Shown here: in pieces, positions 1-7,226 of the stretch | Position numbering within the stretch: position 1 is the first letter of the stretch | Layout of the letters: every line of letters begins with the position of its first letter | From: Fen-1231 sp035286465 | GTDB lineage: Bacteria > Gemmatimonadota > Gemmatimonadetes > Gemmatimonadales > Gemmatimonadaceae | NCBI GenBank assembly: GCA_035286465.1 | Contig: DATEDF010000051.1 | Coordinates: forward strand, 1 to 64,000 | Length of the DNA: 64,000 nt | Direction of reading: 5' to 3' | The notes under the pieces: model-generated | What the model was told of the DNA's origin: nothing | Databases searched by the model: none | Seen by the model: only the letters and a program-made list of their open reading frames with translations | Position numbers and translations under genes: made by a program

Positions 1-447
1 AGGCCGTTCCTCGCCACGCCCGCCAACGAGCGGATGCCGCGGATTTCGCCCGACGGGCGGCTGCTCGCCTACACGTCGGACGAGTCCGGCCGCGATGAGG
101 TCTACGTGCGGCCCATCCCGGGGCCCGGCGGGCGCATCCAGATCTCGACGAACGCCGGGCAGGCTCCGGCCTGGTCGCCCAACGGCCGGGAGCTGTTTTA
201 TCGGTCCCCATCGCACGTGATGTCGGCGACGATCGCGCGCGACCCCGAGCTGTCTGTCGCGCGGCGAGAGGCGCTCTTTCCCGACGTGTACGAGCGGAAC
301 CCGTTTCACGTGGACTACGACGTGTTTCCCGGTGGGAACGAGTTCGTAATGGTGCAACCGATCTCGGGCGGCGCGAGGCTGTTCGCCGTGGTGAACTGGA
401 CCGAGGAGCTCAGGCGGCGGCTGCGGGGGCTGGAATCGCGGAAGTGA
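1..447 (+). CDS. C-terminal part of a PD40/TolB-like propeller protein, probably a Ser/Thr kinase (5' end outside window)
   Basis: The reading frame is open from base 1 and ends at a TGA at 445-447, so only the last 148 codons are present. The visible part carries a PD40-type blade (ISPDGRLLAYTSDESG), then the motif YVRPIPGPGGRIQIS and a final VVNWTEELRRRL. The same order of motifs closes the kinase encoded at 7,227-9,899, so by comparison this is most likely the extracytoplasmic sensor propeller of another membrane-anchored Ser/Thr kinase. The kinase domain itself is not visible, so a stand-alone TolB-like protein remains possible. It is the first of a local family of such genes. Confidence 0.8.
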   Translation, partial: RPFLATPANERMPRISPDGRLLAYTSDESGRDEVYVRPIPGPGGRIQISTNAGQAPAWSPNGRELFYRSPSHVMSATIARDPELSVARREALFPDVYERNPFHVDYDVFPGGNEFVMVQPISGGARLFAVVNWTEELRRRLRGLESRK

Positions 448-487
448 AGACGGGCGACCCGGCGAAGTCTCCTCGGCGACGCTTCGG

Positions 488-874
488 CTAGACCTCGAAC
501 GCCGGAATCCGCATCTGCCGCGCGGCCGCCAGCAGCCGCCCGTCATAGCTCGCGAGCCGCACCGCCTGCCCCTGCCGGCGCAGGAAATCCATTGACGCGA
601 GGTGGAGCGCATCGAGCGTGCGCACCGGCTTGGGAAAGGGTTCGAGCGCGCGGGCGAGCACCGGTCGGACCAGCTCGAGGAACGCCAGCCGGCCGAGCAG
701 CAGTCGCACGAGTTCGCCGTGCGACCGCGCCAGCCCTCGCGCGTGGATGCGCGACCAGACCTCGTACTCCAGGAGTCGGCTCGACACCAGCGGTTCCTTC
801 CACAGCGACGGGGCCGGATGCCGGTCTTCGGCGAGCAGCTGTGCGAGTGCGACCGAGGTGTCCACGTAGATCAC
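488..874 (-). CDS. PIN-domain toxin (VapC-like)
   Basis: A 128-residue PIN-domain protein, a family of Mg-dependent endoribonucleases that act as toxins. The first acidic residue lies in the N-terminal MIYVDTSVALAQLL, a central acidic residue in RTLDALHLAS and a late one in LASYDGRLL, which is the usual PIN arrangement. Translation appears to begin at GTG 874-872, which overlaps the stop codon of the upstream Phd-like antitoxin in a GTGA junction, so the two are translationally coupled. The order antitoxin-toxin and the size fit VapBC-type modules with a Phd/YefM antitoxin. The target RNA cannot be read from the sequence. Confidence 0.85.
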   Translation of the reverse strand: MIYVDTSVALAQLLAEDRHPAPSLWKEPLVSSRLLEYEVWSRIHARGLARSHGELVRLLLGRLAFLELVRPVLARALEPFPKPVRTLDALHLASMDFLRRQGQAVRLASYDGRLLAAARQMRIPAFEV

Positions 875-1161
875 CGGTCGCTCCGATCGCGATCCAGCTC
901 CTGGAGCAACTGCTTGAGTCGGGCGACGGGGGCGCGGCCGGGGGGTTCAGCGGCGACCAGGGTGGGCGGCGTGATCCACCCTTGGCGCACGGCCTCGGCC
1001 AGCTGCGCGTCGGCCAGGAGCGGGCTCCGGCCTTCGCGGGGCGGCACCAGCTCCGCCACCACACGGTCGCGGTCGGTCACCAGCACGGGCTCCCCGCTCG
1101 CCGCGAGGCGGACGTACTCGCTGAGTTTGTTCTTGAGCACCTTGAGTCCGACGGAGCGCAT
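871..1161 (-). CDS. Phd/YefM-family antitoxin
   Basis: A 96-residue protein whose N-terminal half has the Phd/YefM pattern: VGLKVLKNKLSEYVRLAASG followed by EPVLVTDRDRVVAELVP. In this family the N-terminal domain dimerises and binds operator DNA, and the C-terminal tail neutralises the toxin. The C-terminal half (RLKQLLQELDRD) is helical and charged. It precedes and overlaps the PIN toxin. An inverted repeat lies directly upstream and probably serves for autorepression. Confidence 0.85.
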   Translation of the reverse strand: MRSVGLKVLKNKLSEYVRLAASGEPVLVTDRDRVVAELVPPREGRSPLLADAQLAEAVRQGWITPPTLVAAEPPGRAPVARLKQLLQELDRDRSDR

Positions 1162-1189
1162 GTGGAAAGGTAGCGTCTGGAAGCTACCT
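1162..1189 (-). promoter_or_regulatory. Operator and candidate -10 of the Phd/PIN module
   Basis: AGGTAGC at 1168-1174 and GCTACCT at 1183-1189 form a perfect 7-bp inverted repeat with an 8-bp spacer, just upstream of the antitoxin ATG (1161). Read on the minus strand, one arm contains TACCTTTC, a TAnnTTT-type -10, with only five bases between the hexamer and the ATG. A repressor bound here would block the promoter, and the mRNA would be nearly leaderless. Role inferred from position. Confidence 0.55.
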
Positions 1190-1255
1190 CGAGCAAGTGA
1201 TCGAACGCACGCGGCCTGAATGACGGGTTTGCTGGCCTCGTCCGCGTGTCGGGCC

Positions 1256-1263
1256 TACATTAG
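1256..1263 (+). promoter_or_regulatory. Candidate -10 (TACATTAG) of the kinase operon
   Basis: TACATT at 1256-1261 sits about 45 bases before the preferred ATG at 1307. The block CCTACATT recurs at a similar distance before the paralogous kinase at 7,227. No convincing -35 at normal spacing is seen; a TTTG lies 24 bases upstream. Confidence 0.35.
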
Positions 1264-1306
1264 CGCTTCGCGGTACCACACCCCGGTCGGAGCCCCCGCG
1301 CTGCCC

Positions 1307-3928
1307 ATGGACGCTCTCGCCCAACTGAACGCCGCCCTCACCGGCCGCTACGAGATCGAGCGCGAGATCGGCGCCGGGGGAATGGCGACCGTCTACCTCG
1401 CGCGCGACGTGCGGCACGACCGCAAGGTCGCGCTCAAGGTGCTCCGCCCCGAACTCGGCGCGGTGCTGGGCGTCGAGCGGTTTCTGGCCGAGATCAAGGT
1501 CACGGCCAACCTCCAGCACCCGAACCTCCTGCCGCTGTTCGACTCGGGCGAGGCGGAGGGGCTGCTGTTCTACGTGATGCCGTACGTGGAGGGCGAGTCG
1601 CTGCGTGCGCGGCTGGACCGGGAGAAGCAGCTTCCCATTGACGAGGCCATTCATATCGCCGTCGCGGTCGCGAGCGCGCTCGACTACGCGCACCAGCATC
1701 AGGTCATTCACCGCGACCTGAAGCCCGAAAACATTCTCCTCCAGGCGGGCCAGCCCGTGCTGGCCGATTTCGGGATCGCGCTCGCCGTCGCGAAGGCCGG
1801 CGGCGCGCGCATCACCCAGACCGGGCTGTCGCTTGGCACGCCGCAGTACATGAGCCCGGAGCAGGCCACGGGCGACCGCGCGATAGACGGCCGCACCGAT
1901 ATCTACTCGCTCGGCGCGGTGCTCTACGAGATGCTGACCGGCGAGCCACCACACACCGGAACCACCGTGCAGGCGGTTTTCGCGCGAATCATCGCGGACC
2001 GGCCCCAGAGCGTGCAGGTGCTCCGGCCCGCCGTGCCCGATCACGTCGCGTTCGCGGTGGAACGGGCGTTGGAGAAGCTTCCAGCAGACCGATGGGCGAC
2101 GGCGCGCGAATTCGGCGAAGCCCTTCAGGAACGCGTGGTGGGCGGTGTCTCGCGCGTAAAGCGAGCAGCAGCGCTGACTGCTCCACGTTCGCGCTTTCGA
2201 TGGCCGTTGACGATCGCCGTGGGCGCGGTACTCGCCGCCGCCGCGATCTGGGGCTGGGTTCTCGCGCTGCGACACGACTCACCCATCGTTTCGTTCACGA
2301 TCCCGTTTGGATCGGAGCAGCTCGACCTCTCGCCGGCCCCATTGGCGGTGTCACCCGACGGCCGGTCCATCGTGTATGTCGGGACTGAGCGCAACACCAC
2401 GCAGCTTTATCTGCGGCGGACGGACGAACTCACGGCGCGTCCCATCCCTGGAACGCAGAACGGCGCCCGGCCGGCGTTCTCGCCTGACGGGCGTTGGCTC
2501 ACTTTCGTGAGCCAGGACCGGCTCAAGCGCATCGCGGTGAGCGGCGGCGCACCCGTCGAGCTTTCGAGCGCCAGGATAAGCAACGCCACGTGGAGCCGAA
2601 AAGGAGTGATCGTTCTCGGCATGCCGCGAACGAACATCCTCCCTGGGCAGTTGGGGATCATGCCCGCAACGGGCGGTGCCGTAACCACTCTGACGCGCAT
2701 GGATACCGCGGCGGGCGAGATATGGCATCGCTGGCCAGTCGTTCTCGAAGACGGCGAGACAGTGCTCTACAGCAGTTGGCACAAGTCGGGCAGCAGAGAA
2801 TCGCGGATTGCGATTGCCGATATCCGGTCCGACCGCTCGACAATTCTCGACGTGCGGGGCGTTCGCGCGTTTGGCGTGATGGAAGGACATCTCATTTACG
2901 CGACCGACGAGGGCACGCTACGGGCGGCGCCGATAGATCTGGGAAAGCGGCGAATAACGGGCCCGCCTGTCCCACTGATCGAAGGCATCATCAAGACGGA
3001 AGGCGGAGCGATGACAGCGGCGCTGTCTCGCAGCGGAACCCTGGCGTACGTCGCGGGCAGCGGCCTGTCGCAGCTCGTGTCCGTGGACTCCACAGGAACA
3101 ACGCAACCGCTGGTCCCTGAGGACCGATCGTACGGCACCCCGAGGCTGTCGCCGGACGGACGTCGCGTGGCCTTCACCATCGTCGGTGGTGATGGCGCCA
3201 GGATCTGGGTGTATGACATCGTCACATCGACGCTGTCGCAGGTGACGACCGAGAAGGCCGCGTGGTACCCTGAGTGGTCGGCAGACGGCAGGCATGTCTT
3301 CTACTGGGCCAGCGAGGAGCGGGCTATCCGTGCGAAACGGGTGGACGGAAGTGGCCCAGCTCGAACGATCCTCGCGGACACGCAGTTCCATTACTTCGCA
3401 CTCCACCCCAACGGCCGCGCCCTTGTCTATACGGCCAACGCGGATACGGGCGACGGACAACTGTGGATGCGGCAGTTCGACGACAGCACAGCGCGGCTCG
3501 TCGATCCCGCCCACAGCGGAGAATGGGCCTACCGCCTCTCGCCGGACGGGCGTTGGCTCGCGTATCACCTGTACGTATCGGGAACGGACCAGGCATTCGT
3601 GCGACCATTCCCTGGACCCGGCCCCAGGGTGCAGATCTCCGCCGGCAGCGGCAGGGAGCCGGTGTGGTCGCGTGATGGTCGCTCCGTGTACTACCGCGAC
3701 GGACAGAAGATCGTGCGCGCCGCGCTCAGGTTTGGTGACGCGCCCGAAGTGGTCAGCCGCGCGGCGCTCTACGACGACACGTTCGACTCATGGTGGGCTG
3801 TCGCGTCGTACGACGTCGCGCGCGACGGCAGCGTTATCGCCGTCCAGGCACGGAAAGAGAATCTGCAACTTGTCGTGATCACGAACTGGCGCGCGCAGCT
3901 TCGCGCCAGGTTGCGCGAGCGCCGATGA
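1307..3928 (+). CDS. Transmembrane Ser/Thr protein kinase with PD40 propeller sensor domain
   Basis: An 873-residue PknB-type (Hanks) kinase. The Gly loop GAGGMATV is at residues 22-29, the ATP-anchoring Lys at 44, HRDLKPEN at 135-142, DFG at 154-156 and a GTPQYMSPEQ activation segment follows. A single transmembrane helix lies at about 296-321. The rest is extracytoplasmic, with repeated SPDGR-containing PD40 blades like those of TolB, and ends in an NWRAQLRARL tail. I chose ATG 1307 over the in-frame ATG at 1220 because the paralogue at 7,227 begins with the same MDA-AQLNAALTGRYE sequence. Its stop overlaps the next kinase (ATGA), so the two form an operon. The ligand of the propeller is unknown. 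Confidence 0.9.
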   Translation: MDALAQLNAALTGRYEIEREIGAGGMATVYLARDVRHDRKVALKVLRPELGAVLGVERFLAEIKVTANLQHPNLLPLFDSGEAEGLLFYVMPYVEGESLRARLDREKQLPIDEAIHIAVAVASALDYAHQHQVIHRDLKPENILLQAGQPVLADFGIALAVAKAGGARITQTGLSLGTPQYMSPEQATGDRAIDGRTDIYSLGAVLYEMLTGEPPHTGTTVQAVFARIIADRPQSVQVLRPAVPDHVAFAVERALEKLPADRWATAREFGEALQERVVGGVSRVKRAAALTAPRSRFRWPLTIAVGAVLAAAAIWGWVLALRHDSPIVSFTIPFGSEQLDLSPAPLAVSPDGRSIVYVGTERNTTQLYLRRTDELTARPIPGTQNGARPAFSPDGRWLTFVSQDRLKRIAVSGGAPVELSSARISNATWSRKGVIVLGMPRTNILPGQLGIMPATGGAVTTLTRMDTAAGEIWHRWPVVLEDGETVLYSSWHKSGSRESRIAIADIRSDRSTILDVRGVRAFGVMEGHLIYATDEGTLRAAPIDLGKRRITGPPVPLIEGIIKTEGGAMTAALSRSGTLAYVAGSGLSQLVSVDSTGTTQPLVPEDRSYGTPRLSPDGRRVAFTIVGGDGARIWVYDIVTSTLSQVTTEKAAWYPEWSADGRHVFYWASEERAIRAKRVDGSGPARTILADTQFHYFALHPNGRALVYTANADTGDGQLWMRQFDDSTARLVDPAHSGEWAYRLSPDGRWLAYHLYVSGTDQAFVRPFPGPGPRVQISAGSGREPVWSRDGRSVYYRDGQKIVRAALRFGDAPEVVSRAALYDDTFDSWWAVASYDVARDGSVIAVQARKENLQLVVITNWRAQLRARLRERR

Positions 3929-6498
3929 CACCCATGCGCATACCGGCGGCTCTTCCACACGAGGCACTCACCCCTCCAGGCTCCGACGTCGCCTTGCGTT
4001 TGCAGCAGGCGCTCGGAGACGATTACGAGCTGGGCGAACTGCTGGGCCGCGGCGGGTTCGCGGATGTGTACCTCGCCTGGGATCGGCGCTTGAAGCGTGA
4101 GGTGGCGGTCAAGACCGTCCGGTCGGATCTGGCATCGTCACCTGCGGTGCTGGAGCGCTTTCGTCGCGAAGCAGAAGCAATGGCGCGACTGCGACATCCG
4201 CACGTGATCCCGGTGTATGCCGTCGGAGAGAGCGCCGGCATTGCGTACTTCATCATGCCGCGCATTACCGGTGAGACGCTCGCGTCCGCGCTCGGGCGCG
4301 AGGACCGGTGGTCGTTCTCCGAGACCGTTCGCGTTCTTCGCGAAGCGGCTGGAGCGCTGGCTGAGGCTCACCGTCACGGGATCATCCACCGGGACGTGAA
4401 GCCCGAGAACATCATGCTCGACGGGCCCGAGCGCCGCGTCGTGGTGATGGATTTCGGGATTGCGAAGACGCTCGACGAGACTGTGTCCGGACTCACGGGC
4501 ACCGGCGTCCTTGTGGGGTCGCCGCACTACATGAGTCCCGAACAGGCCACCGGCGACAAGAGCATCGACCACCTCTCCGACCAGTACTCACTGGGCATAG
4601 TCGGCTATCGCATGCTGACCGGCCGGCTGCCGTTCGAGGCCGACAGCGTGCGTAGCGTGCTCTATCAGCAGGCCGCCGCCGCGGTGATTCCACTGCGCGA
4701 ACTTCGGCCGGACATCCCGGCCCCGCTGACACGCATCATCGAGCGCGCGTTGGAGAAGGATCCCGGGAAGCGCTTCGCATCCATGGAAGCGTTCACGACA
4801 TCGTTGGCCGGCATCGCGTCCGAGGTAGCGCGGGAGTTTCGCATCGTCCGGCGGATTCCGCCGATGTCGGAGCGCTGGGCAAATGCGCGCCTCGAGCTCT
4901 CCGGCAATCCGCGGCGGCTCGTGATCGCCACCGTCGTCGCGCTCGTCGCCTTTGTCTTCGCGTATGTCAACAGCGAGTCTGCCATCGTGCGCGAGGTTGC
5001 TGGCTCGCGGGACGAGAGCATCTACGCCGTGCGAGCGCATCTCACGTCGCGCGCGCTCGACAGCCGTGACTTCGCCGAGGGTCGCAAGCTACTGCTCAAC
5101 CACGGGGCCTACACGTACATGCAAACCGCGGTCGGTCGCGATTCGGCGGATGCGCTGATTCGTGCAGGGTACCCGGTGCTGTCCTGGCAGATTCGCCGCT
5201 TCAAACCATCTGATCTTTGGACGGCTTCCTTCTCCATGGGGCAGCACCTGGAAAGCGTCACCCGTGTGTTGGCCGACACAACTCGACGTGCGACTGTGTC
5301 AGCCGACTCCGCGCGCGTCATGGCCGAGGCCACGCTTCGGCAGCACGGCTTCGTGCCCGCTGAGTTGGCACTGCTCCGTCAGACCGAAATCCAGCGCCCG
5401 TATCGAGTCGACCGCACGTTTACGTGGTCTGTGCCCGGCTTGGCCATCAGCCGTGCCGCCGATACGGCGAAGTACGAGGTGACGATCGAGATGGCGGGAG
5501 ACGAGGCCGTTGGTTTCCGGCGTGCGCTGGGCGTGCCGGCCACATTCCAGCCAGGTGTCTCGCCATCCACTCGTTCAGACATCACGAATGTGGGAATCCT
5601 CATCCTCACTGCAGTCACCGTCCTCGCGCTGGTCACGACAACTCGCCGGGCCATCAACCGTGATTCGCTGCAGTGGGCATCTGCCGTGCGCTGGGGCGTT
5701 GCCGCTTGCGTCTTCCTGTTGGCCGGCTACTACATCCCGGATATACTGAACCGGTCGGTACCTTCTTCGCCGGACGCGAGTCGCTTGTCGGCAGTCATTG
5801 CGGGGCTCACCGGCGCTTCCGCCGAATTGTCAGTCATCTGGATTCTCGTGACGTTCTCTTTCGTTGCCGCCGAGTCGCTGGCGTATGAAAAGCGCCCCGA
5901 CATCATGTTCGGATTGACAGAAATCGGCTCAGGTCGATTCGCGATCCCGGAGATGATTCCCGCCGCGATAAAAGGATACGCCGCGGGGGCGGCAGCGCTG
6001 GCCGTCCTCTACATCTCACTGGCGCTGGCGCGTCACTGGCTGGGGCTCCCATTCACGGCGAGTGTTGCAGACAACCTGGCGTTCGAAGGGCCGCCGTTGC
6101 TGGGTGTTCCAGGGCCCACTGGTTCGATCGTTGTCACCGGCGTCGTGGCGCTCATCGTAGCGAACTCCTGGCCGCGTCAATGGCGGCAGGTCTTCGCCAT
6201 CGCCGCCATCGTGGGCTTGGGCACGGTTCGAGACCCAAGATCAGCAGCGTGGGAGGAGCTCGTTGTCACTCACACCGTGCTGCTTCTGGCCGCACTCTGG
6301 TTTACGACCCGCCACGGAGCGCTGGCGACGCTGATCGCTCTTTTTGTGGCGTATGGGACGGTGAGGGCGGCGGATCTCTTGTGGGCTGGAGGGCCATTCA
6401 CAACGACGGGACTGGCGGCCGTCGCACTCCTGCTCGTGCCGGCGGCGCTTGCTGCTCTTGCGTACCGCCAACGACCGGAGGCGAAGAAAACGTGGTAG
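3925..6498 (+). CDS. Ser/Thr protein kinase with polytopic membrane C-terminus
   Basis: An 857-residue protein starting at ATG 3925, which overlaps the previous stop. The kinase domain covers about residues 30-300: LLGRGGFADVYLAW, catalytic Lys near 63, HRDVKPEN near 155 and DFG near 176. A first membrane helix follows at about 329-349 (LVIATVVALVAFVFAYV). A loop of about 200 residues comes next, then six or more hydrophobic helices from about residue 550 to the C-terminus. There are no PD40 blades, unlike its neighbours. The membrane part has no family I recognise. Pairing with the propeller kinase in one operon suggests that the two act in the same signalling route, but no substrate is evident. 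Confidence 0.85.
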   Translation: MTPMRIPAALPHEALTPPGSDVALRLQQALGDDYELGELLGRGGFADVYLAWDRRLKREVAVKTVRSDLASSPAVLERFRREAEAMARLRHPHVIPVYAVGESAGIAYFIMPRITGETLASALGREDRWSFSETVRVLREAAGALAEAHRHGIIHRDVKPENIMLDGPERRVVVMDFGIAKTLDETVSGLTGTGVLVGSPHYMSPEQATGDKSIDHLSDQYSLGIVGYRMLTGRLPFEADSVRSVLYQQAAAAVIPLRELRPDIPAPLTRIIERALEKDPGKRFASMEAFTTSLAGIASEVAREFRIVRRIPPMSERWANARLELSGNPRRLVIATVVALVAFVFAYVNSESAIVREVAGSRDESIYAVRAHLTSRALDSRDFAEGRKLLLNHGAYTYMQTAVGRDSADALIRAGYPVLSWQIRRFKPSDLWTASFSMGQHLESVTRVLADTTRRATVSADSARVMAEATLRQHGFVPAELALLRQTEIQRPYRVDRTFTWSVPGLAISRAADTAKYEVTIEMAGDEAVGFRRALGVPATFQPGVSPSTRSDITNVGILILTAVTVLALVTTTRRAINRDSLQWASAVRWGVAACVFLLAGYYIPDILNRSVPSSPDASRLSAVIAGLTGASAELSVIWILVTFSFVAAESLAYEKRPDIMFGLTEIGSGRFAIPEMIPAAIKGYAAGAAALAVLYISLALARHWLGLPFTASVADNLAFEGPPLLGVPGPTGSIVVTGVVALIVANSWPRQWRQVFAIAAIVGLGTVRDPRSAAWEELVVTHTVLLLAALWFTTRHGALATLIALFVAYGTVRAADLLWAGGPFTTTGLAAVALLLVPAALAALAYRQRPEAKKTW

Positions 6499-6542
6499 CT
6501 CACCCCAGTACCTGAATCGCCCCGGGTTCGCCGGAGAGCTCG

Positions 6543-6668
6543 TTACGTGAGTGCGCCCACGACCGTTTGAGCAGTCTGGGCACGGTGAAATTGGTCCTCG
6601 TACTCCGCCGGGGGTAGATACCCGAGCGGTTCCAGCAGGCGCTGCGTGTTGAACCAGGTCACACGTCG
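6543..6668 (-). mobile_element. Remnant of an IS3-family transposase (orfB C-terminus)
   Basis: On the minus strand, about 40 codons ending at TAA 6545-6543 read VTWFNTQRLLEPLGYLPPAE followed by YEDQFHRAQ. This is the characteristic C-terminal sequence of IS3-group DDE transposases (orfB), with WFN..R..E.LGY.PP.E.E. The catalytic core and inverted ends are absent. It abuts the truncated propeller gene that follows, which suggests that an IS insertion and later deletion removed the first part of that gene. Confidence 0.75.
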
Positions 6669-7133
6669 AGAGCCGAGCTGTCCGTGTACCGCGTCTCTGA
6701 TGGAATCCGGCTGGAGCGCATCGTCCGCTGGACCACGGGCGATCGGACGATCTCGTCGGCCGACGTGGCGGCCGAGCGGCGCAAGCTCGCCGAGCCGTAT
6801 GCAAAGATGGATCCGGTGAGGCGCAAGCAGTTCGTCGAGCCGCTCGTGAGCGAGAAGCGACCGATCGCCGATCAGTTCCCGGCGTTCGCGAGCGCGATGG
6901 CCGGCCGTGACGGCCGAATCTGGATTCGCGAGTACCCGCGGCCGAGGTTGACGGCGCCTCCTCGCTGGATCGCGTTTGACGCCGAGGGACGATTCTCCTG
7001 CACGGTGACGGTCCCGGCAGTGACCCAGCTCCTCGAGTTCGGCGCGGATTACCTCCTCACGCGCGATCGGGACAGCGTGGGTGTCGAGCGAGTGCTCCAG
7101 TACTCGATCGCGCCTCCGGCCCGGAAGGAGTGA
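6669..7133 (+). pseudogene. 5'-truncated 6-bladed beta-propeller protein
   Basis: The frame can be read from the IS scar to a TGA at 7133. The encoded part resembles the C-terminal half of the exported 6-bladed propeller proteins of this group: VYRVSDGIRLERIVRW, a GRDGRIWIREY blade, then WIAFDAEGRFSCTV and DRDSVGVERVLQYSI. A full member begins at 63,161 in this window. No signal peptide or N-terminal blades precede it; instead the frame runs into the transposase remnant. A start at GTG 6684 would give 149 residues, but a half propeller is unlikely to fold, so I call it a pseudogene. Confidence 0.65.
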
Positions 7134-7182
7134 GGCAATCGGTCCGCGCCGGCCACTGCTGGCCCCAACTCCGCGTCCGCCC

Positions 7183-7190
7183 TACATTTG
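7183..7190 (+). promoter_or_regulatory. Candidate -10 (TACATTTG)
   Basis: An exact match to the TAnnTTTG element described for Bacteroidota promoters, 36 bases before the kinase ATG at 7,227. The CCTACATT core is shared with the upstream region of the paralogue at 1,307. No clear -33 element. Confidence 0.45.
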
Positions 7191-7226
7191 CCCCTCCCAC
7201 GAGCCACGCGGGACGGCAGCTCTCAA

